DNA from: an uncultured Collinsella sp.
Lineage (GTDB): Bacteria; Actinomycetota; Coriobacteriia; Coriobacteriales; Coriobacteriaceae
Direction of reading: 5' to 3'
Assembly (NCBI GenBank): GCA_900547505.1
Contig: URGY01000020.1
Span: 1-14,926, forward strand
DNA: 14,926 nt
This document shows, piece by piece, positions 5,944 to 13,190 of the stretch; position 1 is the first letter of the stretch; the number at the start of each line of letters is the position of its first letter. The translations under genes were made by a program, and so were the position numbers. The notes beneath the pieces were generated by a model. It saw only the letters and a program-made list of their open reading frames with translations, ran no database searches and was not told the origin of the DNA.

Positions 5944-6841
5944 TGTGAAGAAACGTGGCGGATTGGGACGTGGACTCAATGCTTTGGTCTCAGAGGCCGA
6001 GTATGAGACCGGTGGTTCGGCTGCATCCGCTTCAAATGCCGCATCTGAAACGAAACTACCTATTGAGGATATCGTTCCCAACCCTAACCAGCCGCGAAAT
6101 CACTTTAACGAAACTGAACTTCGCGAGTTGAGCGAGTCAATCCAAGAACATGGCGTGTTGCAGCCGCTTTTGGTTCGCAAGCATGGAAACGGCTATGAGA
6201 TCATCGCTGGTGAGCGTCGTTACCAGGCGTCAAAGCTTGCTGGTCTAGAGGAGCTGCCTGTCATCATTAAAGATGTTAATGATGAAGAGATGCTGGCTCT
6301 TGCTCTTATCGAAAACCTTCAGCGTTCTGATCTGAATCCCGTCGAAGAGGCTAAGGGTTACCGCCAGCTCATCGATGCTAGCGGTATGACCCAGGAGGCA
6401 TTGTCGAAGGCAGTCAGCAAGTCACGCTCTGCAATTACAAACTCGCTACGTCTTCTCGATCTCCCCGAAGTTGTTCAGCAGATGATTTTTGAGGGCAAAC
6501 TTACTGCTGGTCATGCACGTGCAATTCTTGCAGTTCCCTATGAGGACGCGCGAATTCGACTTGCAGAGAAAGTTGTTGCAGAGGGTCTTTCCGTAAGAGC
6601 GACAGAAAATCTTGCTCCGTTGTTTTCTGCCGGAGAGACACCTAAGACGCCGAGGCCTGCGACGCCTCAGTCTTTTAAAAAGGCCGCCCGTGTGCTTCGT
6701 CAGGTATTTAATACTAACGTGCGTGTGAAGAGCTCGCGTGGAAAGAATAAGATCGAGATTGAGTTTAAAGACGAGGAAGAGCTCTCTCGTATTCTTGGTG
6801 AAATGATTCAGTTTGATCAAGGTGGCCAAGATGAGGAATAA
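5936..6841 (+). CDS. parB: Chromosome-partitioning CTPase ParB (Spo0J)
   Basis: The 301-residue protein binds parS and spreads as a CTP-dependent DNA clamp. In order it has the N-terminal ParA-stimulating motif (GGLGRGLNALV, residues 8-18), an acidic Ala/Ser linker, the ParB nucleotide-binding core (NPNQPRNHF, GERRYQA at 92-98, ALIENLQRSDLNPVEEA at 122-138), a helix-turn-helix around 152-172 (TQEALSKAVSKSRSAITNSL) and a C-terminal dimer region. GTG 5936 overlaps the end of parA, indicating translational coupling. A GTG three codons on is possible but would leave the same protein core. The target parS sites are 830-930 bp upstream. Confidence 0.97.
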   Translation: MPSVKKRGGLGRGLNALVSEAEYETGGSAASASNAASETKLPIEDIVPNPNQPRNHFNETELRELSESIQEHGVLQPLLVRKHGNGYEIIAGERRYQASKLAGLEELPVIIKDVNDEEMLALALIENLQRSDLNPVEEAKGYRQLIDASGMTQEALSKAVSKSRSAITNSLRLLDLPEVVQQMIFEGKLTAGHARAILAVPYEDARIRLAEKVVAEGLSVRATENLAPLFSAGETPKTPRPATPQSFKKAARVLRQVFNTNVRVKSSRGKNKIEIEFKDEEELSRILGEMIQFDQGGQDEE

Positions 6842-7085
6842 GATTTTAACAGCGATTGCATTGGTGACGACTATTGCGGCTGGTGCCTTTGCTGGATATA
6901 AGATCGCGACAGACGATGAACTTCGAGGTCGTTTGCTTCGTGGCGCGCAAGATATCGTCGATACTTCCAAAAAGAAAATGGATGTTATGACAGAAGATGT
7001 TGCCATGCGTACTGCTCAGGTAACGAAGAATCCCAAGATTAATCAAGGTTGGGTTAGCAACCAATGGGAAAATGTAGGCTATTAG
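6831..7085 (+). CDS. Small YtxH-like single-pass membrane protein at the end of the par operon
   Basis: This 84-residue protein starts at ATG 6831 inside the last codons of parB (11-bp overlap), with CAAGGTGG just before it. Residues 4-24 (KILTAIALVTTIAAGAFAGYK) form a clear membrane segment or uncleaved signal anchor. The rest is a short charged, helical tail (DELRGRLLRGAQDIVDTSKK), which recalls YtxH/general-stress small proteins, but the match is only in shape. It has no cysteine or catalytic motif. Overlap with parB and the following terminator place it as the last gene of the parA-parB operon. A role in tethering the partition complex to the membrane is only a guess from context. Confidence 0.8.
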   Translation: MRNKILTAIALVTTIAAGAFAGYKIATDDELRGRLLRGAQDIVDTSKKKMDVMTEDVAMRTAQVTKNPKINQGWVSNQWENVGY

Positions 7086-7094
7086 GTACCTAAC
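7082..7094. repeat. Palindrome TTAGGTACCTAA(C), copy 2
   Basis: Identical to the 13-mer at 3578-3590. Here it overlaps the stop codon (TAG 7083-7085) of the small membrane protein and lies 20 bp before the operon terminator. Confidence 0.6.
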
Positions 7095-7113
7095 AATTAC
7101 TCAGCATATTTTG

Positions 7114-7155
7114 AGGGGTCCTTGTCTGATTCATGAGACAAGGACCCCTTATTTT
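7114..7155 (+). terminator. Intrinsic terminator of the rsmG-par block
   Basis: AGGGGTCCTTGTCT (7114-7127) pairs perfectly with AGACAAGGACCCCT (7136-7149) across an 8-base loop, followed by TTATTTT. It closes the rightward transcript ending in the small membrane protein. Confidence 0.93.
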
Positions 7156-7201
7156 GGCCGTAAAACATGGGACAGGTAACAGCTGATTCAAAATAAAGGT
7201 C

Positions 7202-7247
7202 AATAAATGAAACGACCCCGGTTGCATATTCTGCAACCGGGGTCGTT
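7202..7247 (-). terminator. Intrinsic terminator of rlmN
   Basis: AACGACCCCGGTTGCA (7211-7226) and TGCAACCGGGGTCGTT (7232-7247) form a 16-bp perfect stem with a TATTC loop. Reading leftward, the stem is followed by TTTCATTTATT, the T-rich tail expected for rlmN on the minus strand. With the facing terminator at 7114-7155 it insulates two convergent units. Confidence 0.9.
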
Positions 7248-7250
7248 CGA

Positions 7251-7266
7251 TGTTTCACATGAAACG
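7251..7266. promoter_or_regulatory. Degenerate parS-like site
   Basis: TGTTTCACATGAAACG differs from perfect parS at two positions (G to A in the centre, A to G at the end). It lies between the rlmN terminator stem and the rlmN stop codon, beyond the other end of the parAB operon from the three perfect sites. Weak ParB binding is plausible but unproven. Confidence 0.55.
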
Positions 7267-7284
7267 TTTTGGGGTGCGACTCCC

Positions 7285-8337
7285 CTATGCGTTCTTCTGA
7301 ACTTTGAAGCGCTGCTTCAGCTGTCCGCAAGCGGCGTCAATATCGTTACCACGGGAGTTACGAATCGTGGTCTCGATGCCACGGGACTCAAGACGACGCT
7401 GAAGATCCTCAACCTTATGAATCGGCGACGGCTTGAGCGGGCTACCCTCGATGTCGTTAAGCTGAATGAGGTTAACGTGGCACAGCGTTCCTTCGCAGAA
7501 GTCGCAGAGCGCCTGCATCTCGGGATTCGTATCGTTGACACCTTCGATCATGGCGTACTCATAGGTCGGGCGGCGGCCAGTCTTCTCGGTGTAGAGTTGA
7601 AGCGCCTCGTGAAGGCGAAGCAGCGTGTACTTCTTAACACCGGGCATGAGCTTATTGCGCGTCGACTGAATGGCGGAATGCAGTGAAACAGCAAGCGTGA
7701 ATTGCTCGGGGATGTCGGCAAATTTGCGAATACCGGGAATAACGCCGCTGGTAGAGACGGTGAGGTGACGAGCGCCGATACCGATGCCATCGGGGTCGTT
7801 GAGGATTCGCAGTGCCTTGAGAACCTCGTCGTAGTTGGCAAACGGCTCGCCCTGGCCCATGAAGACAACGCTCGTGGCGCGCTCGCCAAAGTCGTTGGAT
7901 ACATGAAGTACCTGGTCGACGATCTCTTGAGCGGTCAGAGAGCGCTTGAGGCCGTTGAGACCGGTAGCGCAAAAGGCACAGCCCATGCCGCAGCCTGCCT
8001 GGGTGGAAACGCAGACGGAAAGCTTGTTACGACGGGGCATGCCGACAGTCTCGACGGAAACGCCGTCGTGGTATTCGAGCAGATACTTGCGCGAGCCATC
8101 TTTGGAAACCTGCTTGGTGAGTTCAGTGGGCGTGTCAAAGGCAAAAGCCTCTTTAAGCTGCTCGCGGAAAGCCTTGGGAAGGTTGGTCATATCGTCGAAC
8201 GAACAAACGTTCTTCTCGAAGACCCATTCGATGAGCTGCTTCGCGCGGAAGGCGGGCTGGCCAAGTTCGGCCACGAGCTCGCGAATATCGTTTTGGCTCA
8301 AGTCGCGAATGTCCTGAGATTTAGTCCTGGGATTCAT
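7285..8337 (-). CDS. rlmN: Dual-specificity 23S rRNA/tRNA adenine-C2 methyltransferase RlmN
   Basis: The 350-residue radical-SAM enzyme adds a methyl group to C2 of A2503 in 23S rRNA and of A37 in some tRNAs. The Fe-S cysteines are in GCGMGCAFC (C116, C120, C123), followed by FMGQGEP (159-165), which contacts SAM. The C-terminal catalytic cysteine is C337 in DAACGQLK, and the N-terminal region (LVAELGQPAFRAKQLIEWVF) matches the RlmN accessory domain. Length is typical. Cfr resistance enzymes are related but attack C8; the standard RlmN length and housekeeping context favour RlmN. ATG 8335-8337 follows AAAGG. It runs against the replication direction and has its own terminator. Confidence 0.96.
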   Translation of the reverse strand: MNPRTKSQDIRDLSQNDIRELVAELGQPAFRAKQLIEWVFEKNVCSFDDMTNLPKAFREQLKEAFAFDTPTELTKQVSKDGSRKYLLEYHDGVSVETVGMPRRNKLSVCVSTQAGCGMGCAFCATGLNGLKRSLTAQEIVDQVLHVSNDFGERATSVVFMGQGEPFANYDEVLKALRILNDPDGIGIGARHLTVSTSGVIPGIRKFADIPEQFTLAVSLHSAIQSTRNKLMPGVKKYTLLRLHEALQLYTEKTGRRPTYEYAMIEGVNDTNPEMQALCDFCEGTLCHVNLIQLNDIEGSPLKPSPIHKVEDLQRRLESRGIETTIRNSRGNDIDAACGQLKQRFKVQKNA

Positions 8338-8352
8338 GGAAGCCTTTCGATT

Positions 8353-8382
8353 TTGGGGAAACGTAGAGGGTATCGCTACAAT
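8353..8382 (+). promoter_or_regulatory. Possible ddl-dinG promoter
   Basis: TACAAT (8377-8382) is a good -10 box, 41 bases before the ddl ATG. The best -35 at 18-bp spacing is TTGGGG (8353-8358), with only three consensus matches. The 85-bp divergent gap with rlmN must hold both promoters. Confidence 0.4.
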
Positions 8383-8400
8383 ATGGTATCAGCTGCAGAA

Positions 8401-8406
8401 ATTATA
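8401..8406 (-). promoter_or_regulatory. Possible rlmN -10 box
   Basis: On the minus strand this reads TATAAT, a perfect -10 box, about 64 bases before the rlmN ATG. No convincing -35 box is seen at 16-18 bp, so this could be chance; it also overlaps the leader region of ddl. Confidence 0.3.
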
Positions 8407-8422
8407 GAGGAGGAGTCTGCCC

Positions 8423-9388
8423 ATGCCGGGTAAAAGCCTAGAGAACATGCACGTAGCGGTCTTGGCGGGCGGTCATTCCGCCGAGCGCGAGATCTCGCTC
8501 AATTCGGGAAAGAACGTTGTGGTGGCACTGAAGGAAGCCGGCTACACCTCGGTGGAGCTGCTCGACACGGCCGCTGATGATTTTATGGTAACCATGGCGA
8601 CCGGCGGCTTTGACGTGGCGTTTATCGCCATGCACGGTGCCGGCGGCGAGGATGGCGCCATGCAGGGTGCCATGGAGACCCTTGGTATCCCCTACACGGC
8701 CTCGGGCGTGCTTGCCAGCGCCTGCGGTGCCGACAAGGAGGTCTCTAAGCTCCTGTACGCCAAGGCGGGCATTCCTATTGCCCCCGGCCTCGCGCTCGAG
8801 GTGGGCGATGAAGTCGATATCGATCATATCGTCGAGGTTTGTGGCGAGCGCTGCTTTGTGAAGCCGGCCGTCAACGGTTCCAGCTATGGCATTTCCCTGG
8901 TCCATGAGCCCTCCGAGCTGCCCGCGGCAATCGTCAAGGCGTTTGAGTACGGCGACAAAGTGCTGGTCGAGAAGTGCATCGAGGGCACCGAGATCACCGT
9001 CGGCGTATACGGCGAGGACGACGTGCGCGCTCTGCCGATTGTCGAGATTCGTAAGCCCAAGGACTGCGAGTTCTACGATCTGGACGTGAAGTATGTCGAC
9101 CCTACAAACATCCATCGCATTCCGGCGCAGATTTCACCCGAGAACTACGCTCGTGCCCAGGAGCTTGCCTGTGCCGCTCACAAGGCGCTCGGTTGCCTGG
9201 GCATCTCGCGCAGCGATTTTATCGTGAGCGAGGACGGCCCCGTTATCCTCGAGACCAATACCATTCCCGGCATGACCGATACGTCGTTGTATCCGGATGA
9301 GATCCGCCACACCGACGACATGACGTTCCCGCAGGTCTGTGACAGCCTGATCCGTATGGGCCTTCGTCGAGCGGGCATTGCATGCTAA
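8423..9388 (+). CDS. ddl: D-alanine--D-alanine ligase
   Basis: The 321-residue cytoplasmic ATP-grasp enzyme joins two D-alanines for the peptidoglycan precursor stem peptide. Seen are GGHSAEREIS (E21, the substrate-binding glutamate), HGAGGEDGAMQG (71-82), the ATP-grasp KPAVNGSSYGIS (S153), FYDLDVKY (218-224) and ETNTIPGMTDTSLYP (277-291). The tyrosine Y224 in the omega loop is the residue typical of D-Ala-D-Ala ligases; phenylalanine there goes with D-lactate ligases, so normal, vancomycin-sensitive precursors are expected. A strong ribosome site (GAGGAGG, 8407-8413) precedes ATG 8423. Its stop lies 7 bases inside dinG, so the two are translationally coupled. Confidence 0.96.
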   Translation: MPGKSLENMHVAVLAGGHSAEREISLNSGKNVVVALKEAGYTSVELLDTAADDFMVTMATGGFDVAFIAMHGAGGEDGAMQGAMETLGIPYTASGVLASACGADKEVSKLLYAKAGIPIAPGLALEVGDEVDIDHIVEVCGERCFVKPAVNGSSYGISLVHEPSELPAAIVKAFEYGDKVLVEKCIEGTEITVGVYGEDDVRALPIVEIRKPKDCEFYDLDVKYVDPTNIHRIPAQISPENYARAQELACAAHKALGCLGISRSDFIVSEDGPVILETNTIPGMTDTSLYPDEIRHTDDMTFPQVCDSLIRMGLRRAGIAC

Positions 9389-12276
9389 TCGAGGACGCGG
9401 TTTCGTCAGGAACGCCGCAGTTTGTCATCGACTCCTATGCCACGCTTGCCGAACGCGCCAAAACGCAGTCCTTCGGCCTCATCGAGGAAGATGTGATTGT
9501 CCTCGATACCGAGACCACAGGTCTTTCGGTGCAGGACAACGAGCTGATCGAGATCTCGGCGGCCCGTCTTTCGGGCCGCGAGATCGTCGACCGCTTCGAT
9601 ACCTTCGTGCATCCCAAGCAGCTGATTCCCGCCGAGATTACCGAGCTCACGAGCATTACAAATGCCGACGTGGCAGATGCCCCGTCGGCCGTTGAGGCCG
9701 TCGCCGCTCTCGCCGATTTTGTCGGTGGTTGCCCGGTGATCGCACATAACGCCACGTTCGACCGCTCGTTTATCGAGTCGGTCAAAGGCGGCGTCAACGT
9801 GAGCGATATTTGGATCGATTCGCTGGCGCTGTCGCGCATCGCGCTTCCGCGCCTGGCCTCGCACAAGCTGTCTTTTATGGCCGATCTGTTTGGCTGTGAC
9901 TCGGTATCACACCGTGCCAATGCCGACGTTGACGCCCTGTGTGGCGTATGGCGCGTGTTGCTCGTGGCGCTCACCGACTTGCCCCAGGGCCTCATGGCGC
10001 GCCTAGCCGACATGCATCCGGATGTGCCTTGGTCCTATCGTCCTATCTTCTCATTCTTGGCAGGGCAGAACCCTGGTTCTATCTTCTCTCTCAGCGCCGC
10101 TCGTACTGACGTTCTCAAGGCCGATCGCGCCGACGATCGGGTGGACGCCGACGAACTGCCGGTCCTCAAGATGCCGAGTCGTGAGGAGATTGAGGCAGAC
10201 TATGCGCCGGGTGGCCTGGTCAATCGCATGTATCCCACTTACGAGCCGCGTGATGAGCAGATCGCGATGGCGCTCGAGGTCCGCGATGCGCTGGTCACGG
10301 GCACTCATCGTGTAATTGAGGCGGGCACAGGCGTCGGCAAATCGATGGCCTATCTGGTGCCTTTTGCCGAGGCGGCACGCCGTAACAACATCACGGTTGG
10401 TATTGCGACCAAATCGAACAATCTTGCAGACCAGCTCATGTACCATGAGCTGCCAAAACTTGCCGAGCAACTGGACGGTGGTCTGTCATTTTGCGCTCTC
10501 AAGGGCTATGACCACTATCCGTGCCTGCGCAAGCTTGAGCGCATGAGCCGAAGCCAGGTCGAGATTACCACCAAGCGCGATCCGGCGGACACGCTCACGG
10601 CGGTCGCGGTCATTATGGCGTACGTCTGTCAATCAGCCGATGGCGACCTCGACTCGCTCGGCATTCGGTGGCGCAGTGTTAACCGCCCCGACTTTACGAC
10701 AGCCTCGCGCGAGTGTGCTCGTCGCCTCTGCCCGTTTTTCCCTGATAAATGTTTGGTCCACGGCGCTCGCCGTCGTGCGGCGCATGCCGACGTGGTGGTC
10801 ACCAACCATTCCCTGCTGTTCCGCAATGTTGCGGCCGAGGGCAGGATTTTACCTCCGATTCGTCATTGGGTAATCGACGAGGCCCATTCCATCGAGCGCG
10901 AGGCGCGCCGTCAGTGGGCGCGCGTGGTGTCGGCGGACGAATCACGCGTTCTGTTTGAGCGCCTGGGCGGCTCGACCACCGGCGCGCTAAGCCAGGTTTC
11001 CCGTGATTTGGCAACCTCCGAGGGCTCTACGCTCTATTTGGGCCTTACTGCCAAGGCGACGTCGACGGTTGCGCGCGCGAGCATGGCAATCGCCGACGTG
11101 TTCGATGGCGTTCGCGAGCTCGGCCGCCGTGCCCGTGGGGGTTATGACAATGCCAATCTATGGATTGGCCCCGAGCTGCGCGAATCTGACGACTGGCATG
11201 ATTTCTTACCGTCGGCCTACACTGCCATCGACGCATTGGAACAAGCTGACAAGAGCGTCGACGCGCTGGTGCAAGCCGTCGCCGCCGACAAGCCCGAGGT
11301 TGTTGTCGACCTGGGTGATATCTCGCGCCGCCTACACGAGCTGGCCGAGAACCTCAAACTCATTATTGACGGCACCGATGAACACTACGTGTATTCGCTG
11401 CAGGTCAATCGCAGGTTGCGCGCCGGCGGAGAGTCAATGACCGCAGAGCGCATCGACATTGGCGAGGCCTTGGCAACCGAGTGGCTGCCCGAGGTTCACA
11501 CGGCTATCTTTGCCTCGGCGACCATGACGGTGTCCAAAAGCTTTGAACACTTTAACCACGCGGTCGGCCTTGATCGCATCGGTGCTTCAACATCCTCATC
11601 GTTGCACTTGGACTCGAGCTACGACTTCGATTCGAACATGGCTGTAGTCGTTGCGGGCGATATTCCCGATCCGCGCGATCGTGAGAGCTATCTTACGGCG
11701 CTCGAGCGCGTGCTGGTCGACGCCCATCTTGCCATGGGCGGATCGGTGCTCACACTGTTCACCAATCGGCGCGACATGGAAGACCTGTACGCCCGCGTTG
11801 AGCCCAAGATGGCCCGTGCGGGTCTGGAGCTCAACTGCCAGCAGCGCAACTCATCTCCTCGTCGCCTGCGCGACCGGTTTATCAACGAGCCGACCTCGTC
11901 GCTTTTTGCTCTTAAGGCCTTCTGGGAGGGATTCGACGCCAGCGGCGAGACGCTGCGCTGCGTCATCATTCCCAAGCTGCCGTTCTCGAGCCCTACGGAC
12001 CCGCTCTCGTGCGAGCGCAACCTGCGCGAAGACCGCGCTTGGGCGCGCTATTCGCTGCCCGAGGCGGTGCTCGAGGTCAAGCAGGCGGCCGGCCGCCTTA
12101 TCCGCTCGTCGACCGATTGCGGCGTGCTGATTCTGGCCGACCCGCGCCTGGTGACGAAGGGCTACGGAAAGAAGTTCTTAACGTCGCTGCCCACGAGCTC
12201 CTACCAGCGCATCGAATCGGCGCAGATCGGGCACTATCTGCAACTGTGGCGTGCACGCCACGAGCGGCGGCGCTAA
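9382..12276 (+). CDS. dinG: DinG-type helicase with N-terminal DEDDh exonuclease domain
   Basis: The 964-residue protein joins a DnaQ-like exonuclease to an XPD-family helicase, as in the long DinG proteins of Gram-positive bacteria. Exonuclease motifs are LDTETTGL (D42, E44), AHNATFD (D127) and SHRANAD (H177, D182), so all active-site residues are kept. The helicase has AGTGVGKS (314-321), the VIDEAH box (497-502) and motif VI QAAGRLIRS near the C-terminus. Four cysteines, C381, C445, C450 and C457 (Cx63Cx4Cx6C), lie between motifs I and II where E. coli DinG carries its 4Fe-4S cluster. DinG enzymes unwind R-loops, D-loops and forked DNA. The start overlaps ddl (ATGCTAA), and the end overlaps the convergent PafC-like gene by 4 bases. 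Confidence 0.93.
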   Translation: MLIEDAVSSGTPQFVIDSYATLAERAKTQSFGLIEEDVIVLDTETTGLSVQDNELIEISAARLSGREIVDRFDTFVHPKQLIPAEITELTSITNADVADAPSAVEAVAALADFVGGCPVIAHNATFDRSFIESVKGGVNVSDIWIDSLALSRIALPRLASHKLSFMADLFGCDSVSHRANADVDALCGVWRVLLVALTDLPQGLMARLADMHPDVPWSYRPIFSFLAGQNPGSIFSLSAARTDVLKADRADDRVDADELPVLKMPSREEIEADYAPGGLVNRMYPTYEPRDEQIAMALEVRDALVTGTHRVIEAGTGVGKSMAYLVPFAEAARRNNITVGIATKSNNLADQLMYHELPKLAEQLDGGLSFCALKGYDHYPCLRKLERMSRSQVEITTKRDPADTLTAVAVIMAYVCQSADGDLDSLGIRWRSVNRPDFTTASRECARRLCPFFPDKCLVHGARRRAAHADVVVTNHSLLFRNVAAEGRILPPIRHWVIDEAHSIEREARRQWARVVSADESRVLFERLGGSTTGALSQVSRDLATSEGSTLYLGLTAKATSTVARASMAIADVFDGVRELGRRARGGYDNANLWIGPELRESDDWHDFLPSAYTAIDALEQADKSVDALVQAVAADKPEVVVDLGDISRRLHELAENLKLIIDGTDEHYVYSLQVNRRLRAGGESMTAERIDIGEALATEWLPEVHTAIFASATMTVSKSFEHFNHAVGLDRIGASTSSSLHLDSSYDFDSNMAVVVAGDIPDPRDRESYLTALERVLVDAHLAMGGSVLTLFTNRRDMEDLYARVEPKMARAGLELNCQQRNSSPRRLRDRFINEPTSSLFALKAFWEGFDASGETLRCVIIPKLPFSSPTDPLSCERNLREDRAWARYSLPEAVLEVKQAAGRLIRSSTDCGVLILADPRLVTKGYGKKFLTSLPTSSYQRIESAQIGHYLQLWRARHERRR

Positions 12277-13190
12277 AGCGGACAGACGAGGGCTTTTGCC
12301 ATATCGCACAGACGCTTTGACAGGGCGGGGTCATCCAAGATGCGGATGGCTCCGCCCGCTGCGATTATCTGGCTCAGTAGCCAACGCTCGGAGCCGTAAT
12401 GCACGGTTACCGTTGCCATGTCTGCCCCGTTGCGCTCGATTAGGGTGATGCCGGCCCAGTCCAGATGCTCCGCCATATCGAATGGCATCAAGAGCTTTGC
12501 GCTGCGCTGCGTCCGGGCAAGGGAATCGCGGAGGGATGCGACGTCCGGTGCGTGAGACACGACGGAGTCTTCCGTCAAGGTGAGTCCCTCGATTTTATCC
12601 ATGCGATAGGTGCGCTGCTCATCGACCGCGATGTCCCAGGCAATCAGGTATGTTTGGTCGCCGTTTGCCGTAATACGCAAGGGGTCGACTAGACGCTCGC
12701 GTGGCCGTGCATCGTCCATCGAGCGATACGAGATACGGCAGCGAACGCCGTCCTGAATGGCGCAGCTCAGCTGCTGCCAGTGCGACCCGTGGTTGACGGT
12801 GTCAAAGACGCGCTGGTTATAGCCGAGCTCTTCGGGTAGAAGGGCATGTCGAATCCGAGCTGCCGTCTGTGGCTCGATCCCCAACGATTCAAGTTCATGG
12901 TTGAGCACAGCGCCCTCGGCGGCACTCAGGCGCAGCGGTAGCACACGCCCGGCGTCACCGGTGAGGACCACACGCTCGCCGCGGCATTCGCAGATGATGC
13001 GCGCGCCCGATTCTCGGTCCGCGAGCGTCGAGACGATCTCGAGAATCTCGTCGAGCGATACCCCCGTGATGTCAAAGCGACTGCAAATCTCGGTTCGTGT
13101 CATGCCGCTCTCGCCGGCGGCGTAGAGGGCTTCCATGATGTCGATGGCGCGCGAGAGTCTCTGCTCGCTGGTGAGTTTACGCACGGGCAT
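12273..13190 (-). CDS. WYL-domain transcriptional regulator, PafC-like
   Basis: The 305-residue protein has an N-terminal winged-helix region (SEQRLSRAIDIMEAL, then MTRTEICSRFDITGVSLDEI), a linker, and a WYL domain (residues about 135-215: VRCRISYRSMDDARPRERLVDPLRI, QTYLIAWDIAVDEQRTYRMDKI). The C-terminal extension is that of PafC-type regulators. In mycobacteria PafB and PafC act together to switch on DNA-repair genes after damage, the WYL domain sensing single-stranded DNA. Here the gene overlaps its PafB-like partner by 14 bases and is second in the operon. The ATG (13188-13190) has only a distant AAAGGA, so coupling is likely. Its stop overlaps dinG tail to tail. The PafC assignment is by order and fold, not exact identity. 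Confidence 0.82.
   Translation of the reverse strand: MPVRKLTSEQRLSRAIDIMEALYAAGESGMTRTEICSRFDITGVSLDEILEIVSTLADRESGARIICECRGERVVLTGDAGRVLPLRLSAAEGAVLNHELESLGIEPQTAARIRHALLPEELGYNQRVFDTVNHGSHWQQLSCAIQDGVRCRISYRSMDDARPRERLVDPLRITANGDQTYLIAWDIAVDEQRTYRMDKIEGLTLTEDSVVSHAPDVASLRDSLARTQRSAKLLMPFDMAEHLDWAGITLIERNGADMATVTVHYGSERWLLSQIIAAGGAIRILDDPALSKRLCDMAKALVCPL

Noticed and set aside
7702..8433. Plus-strand frame of 243 codons opposite rlmN
   Set aside because: Covers the radical-SAM motifs of rlmN on the other strand and has no family signature; shadow.
8438..9115. Minus-strand frame of 225 codons opposite ddl
   Set aside because: Antisense to the conserved ATP-grasp enzyme; composition typical of a shadow frame.
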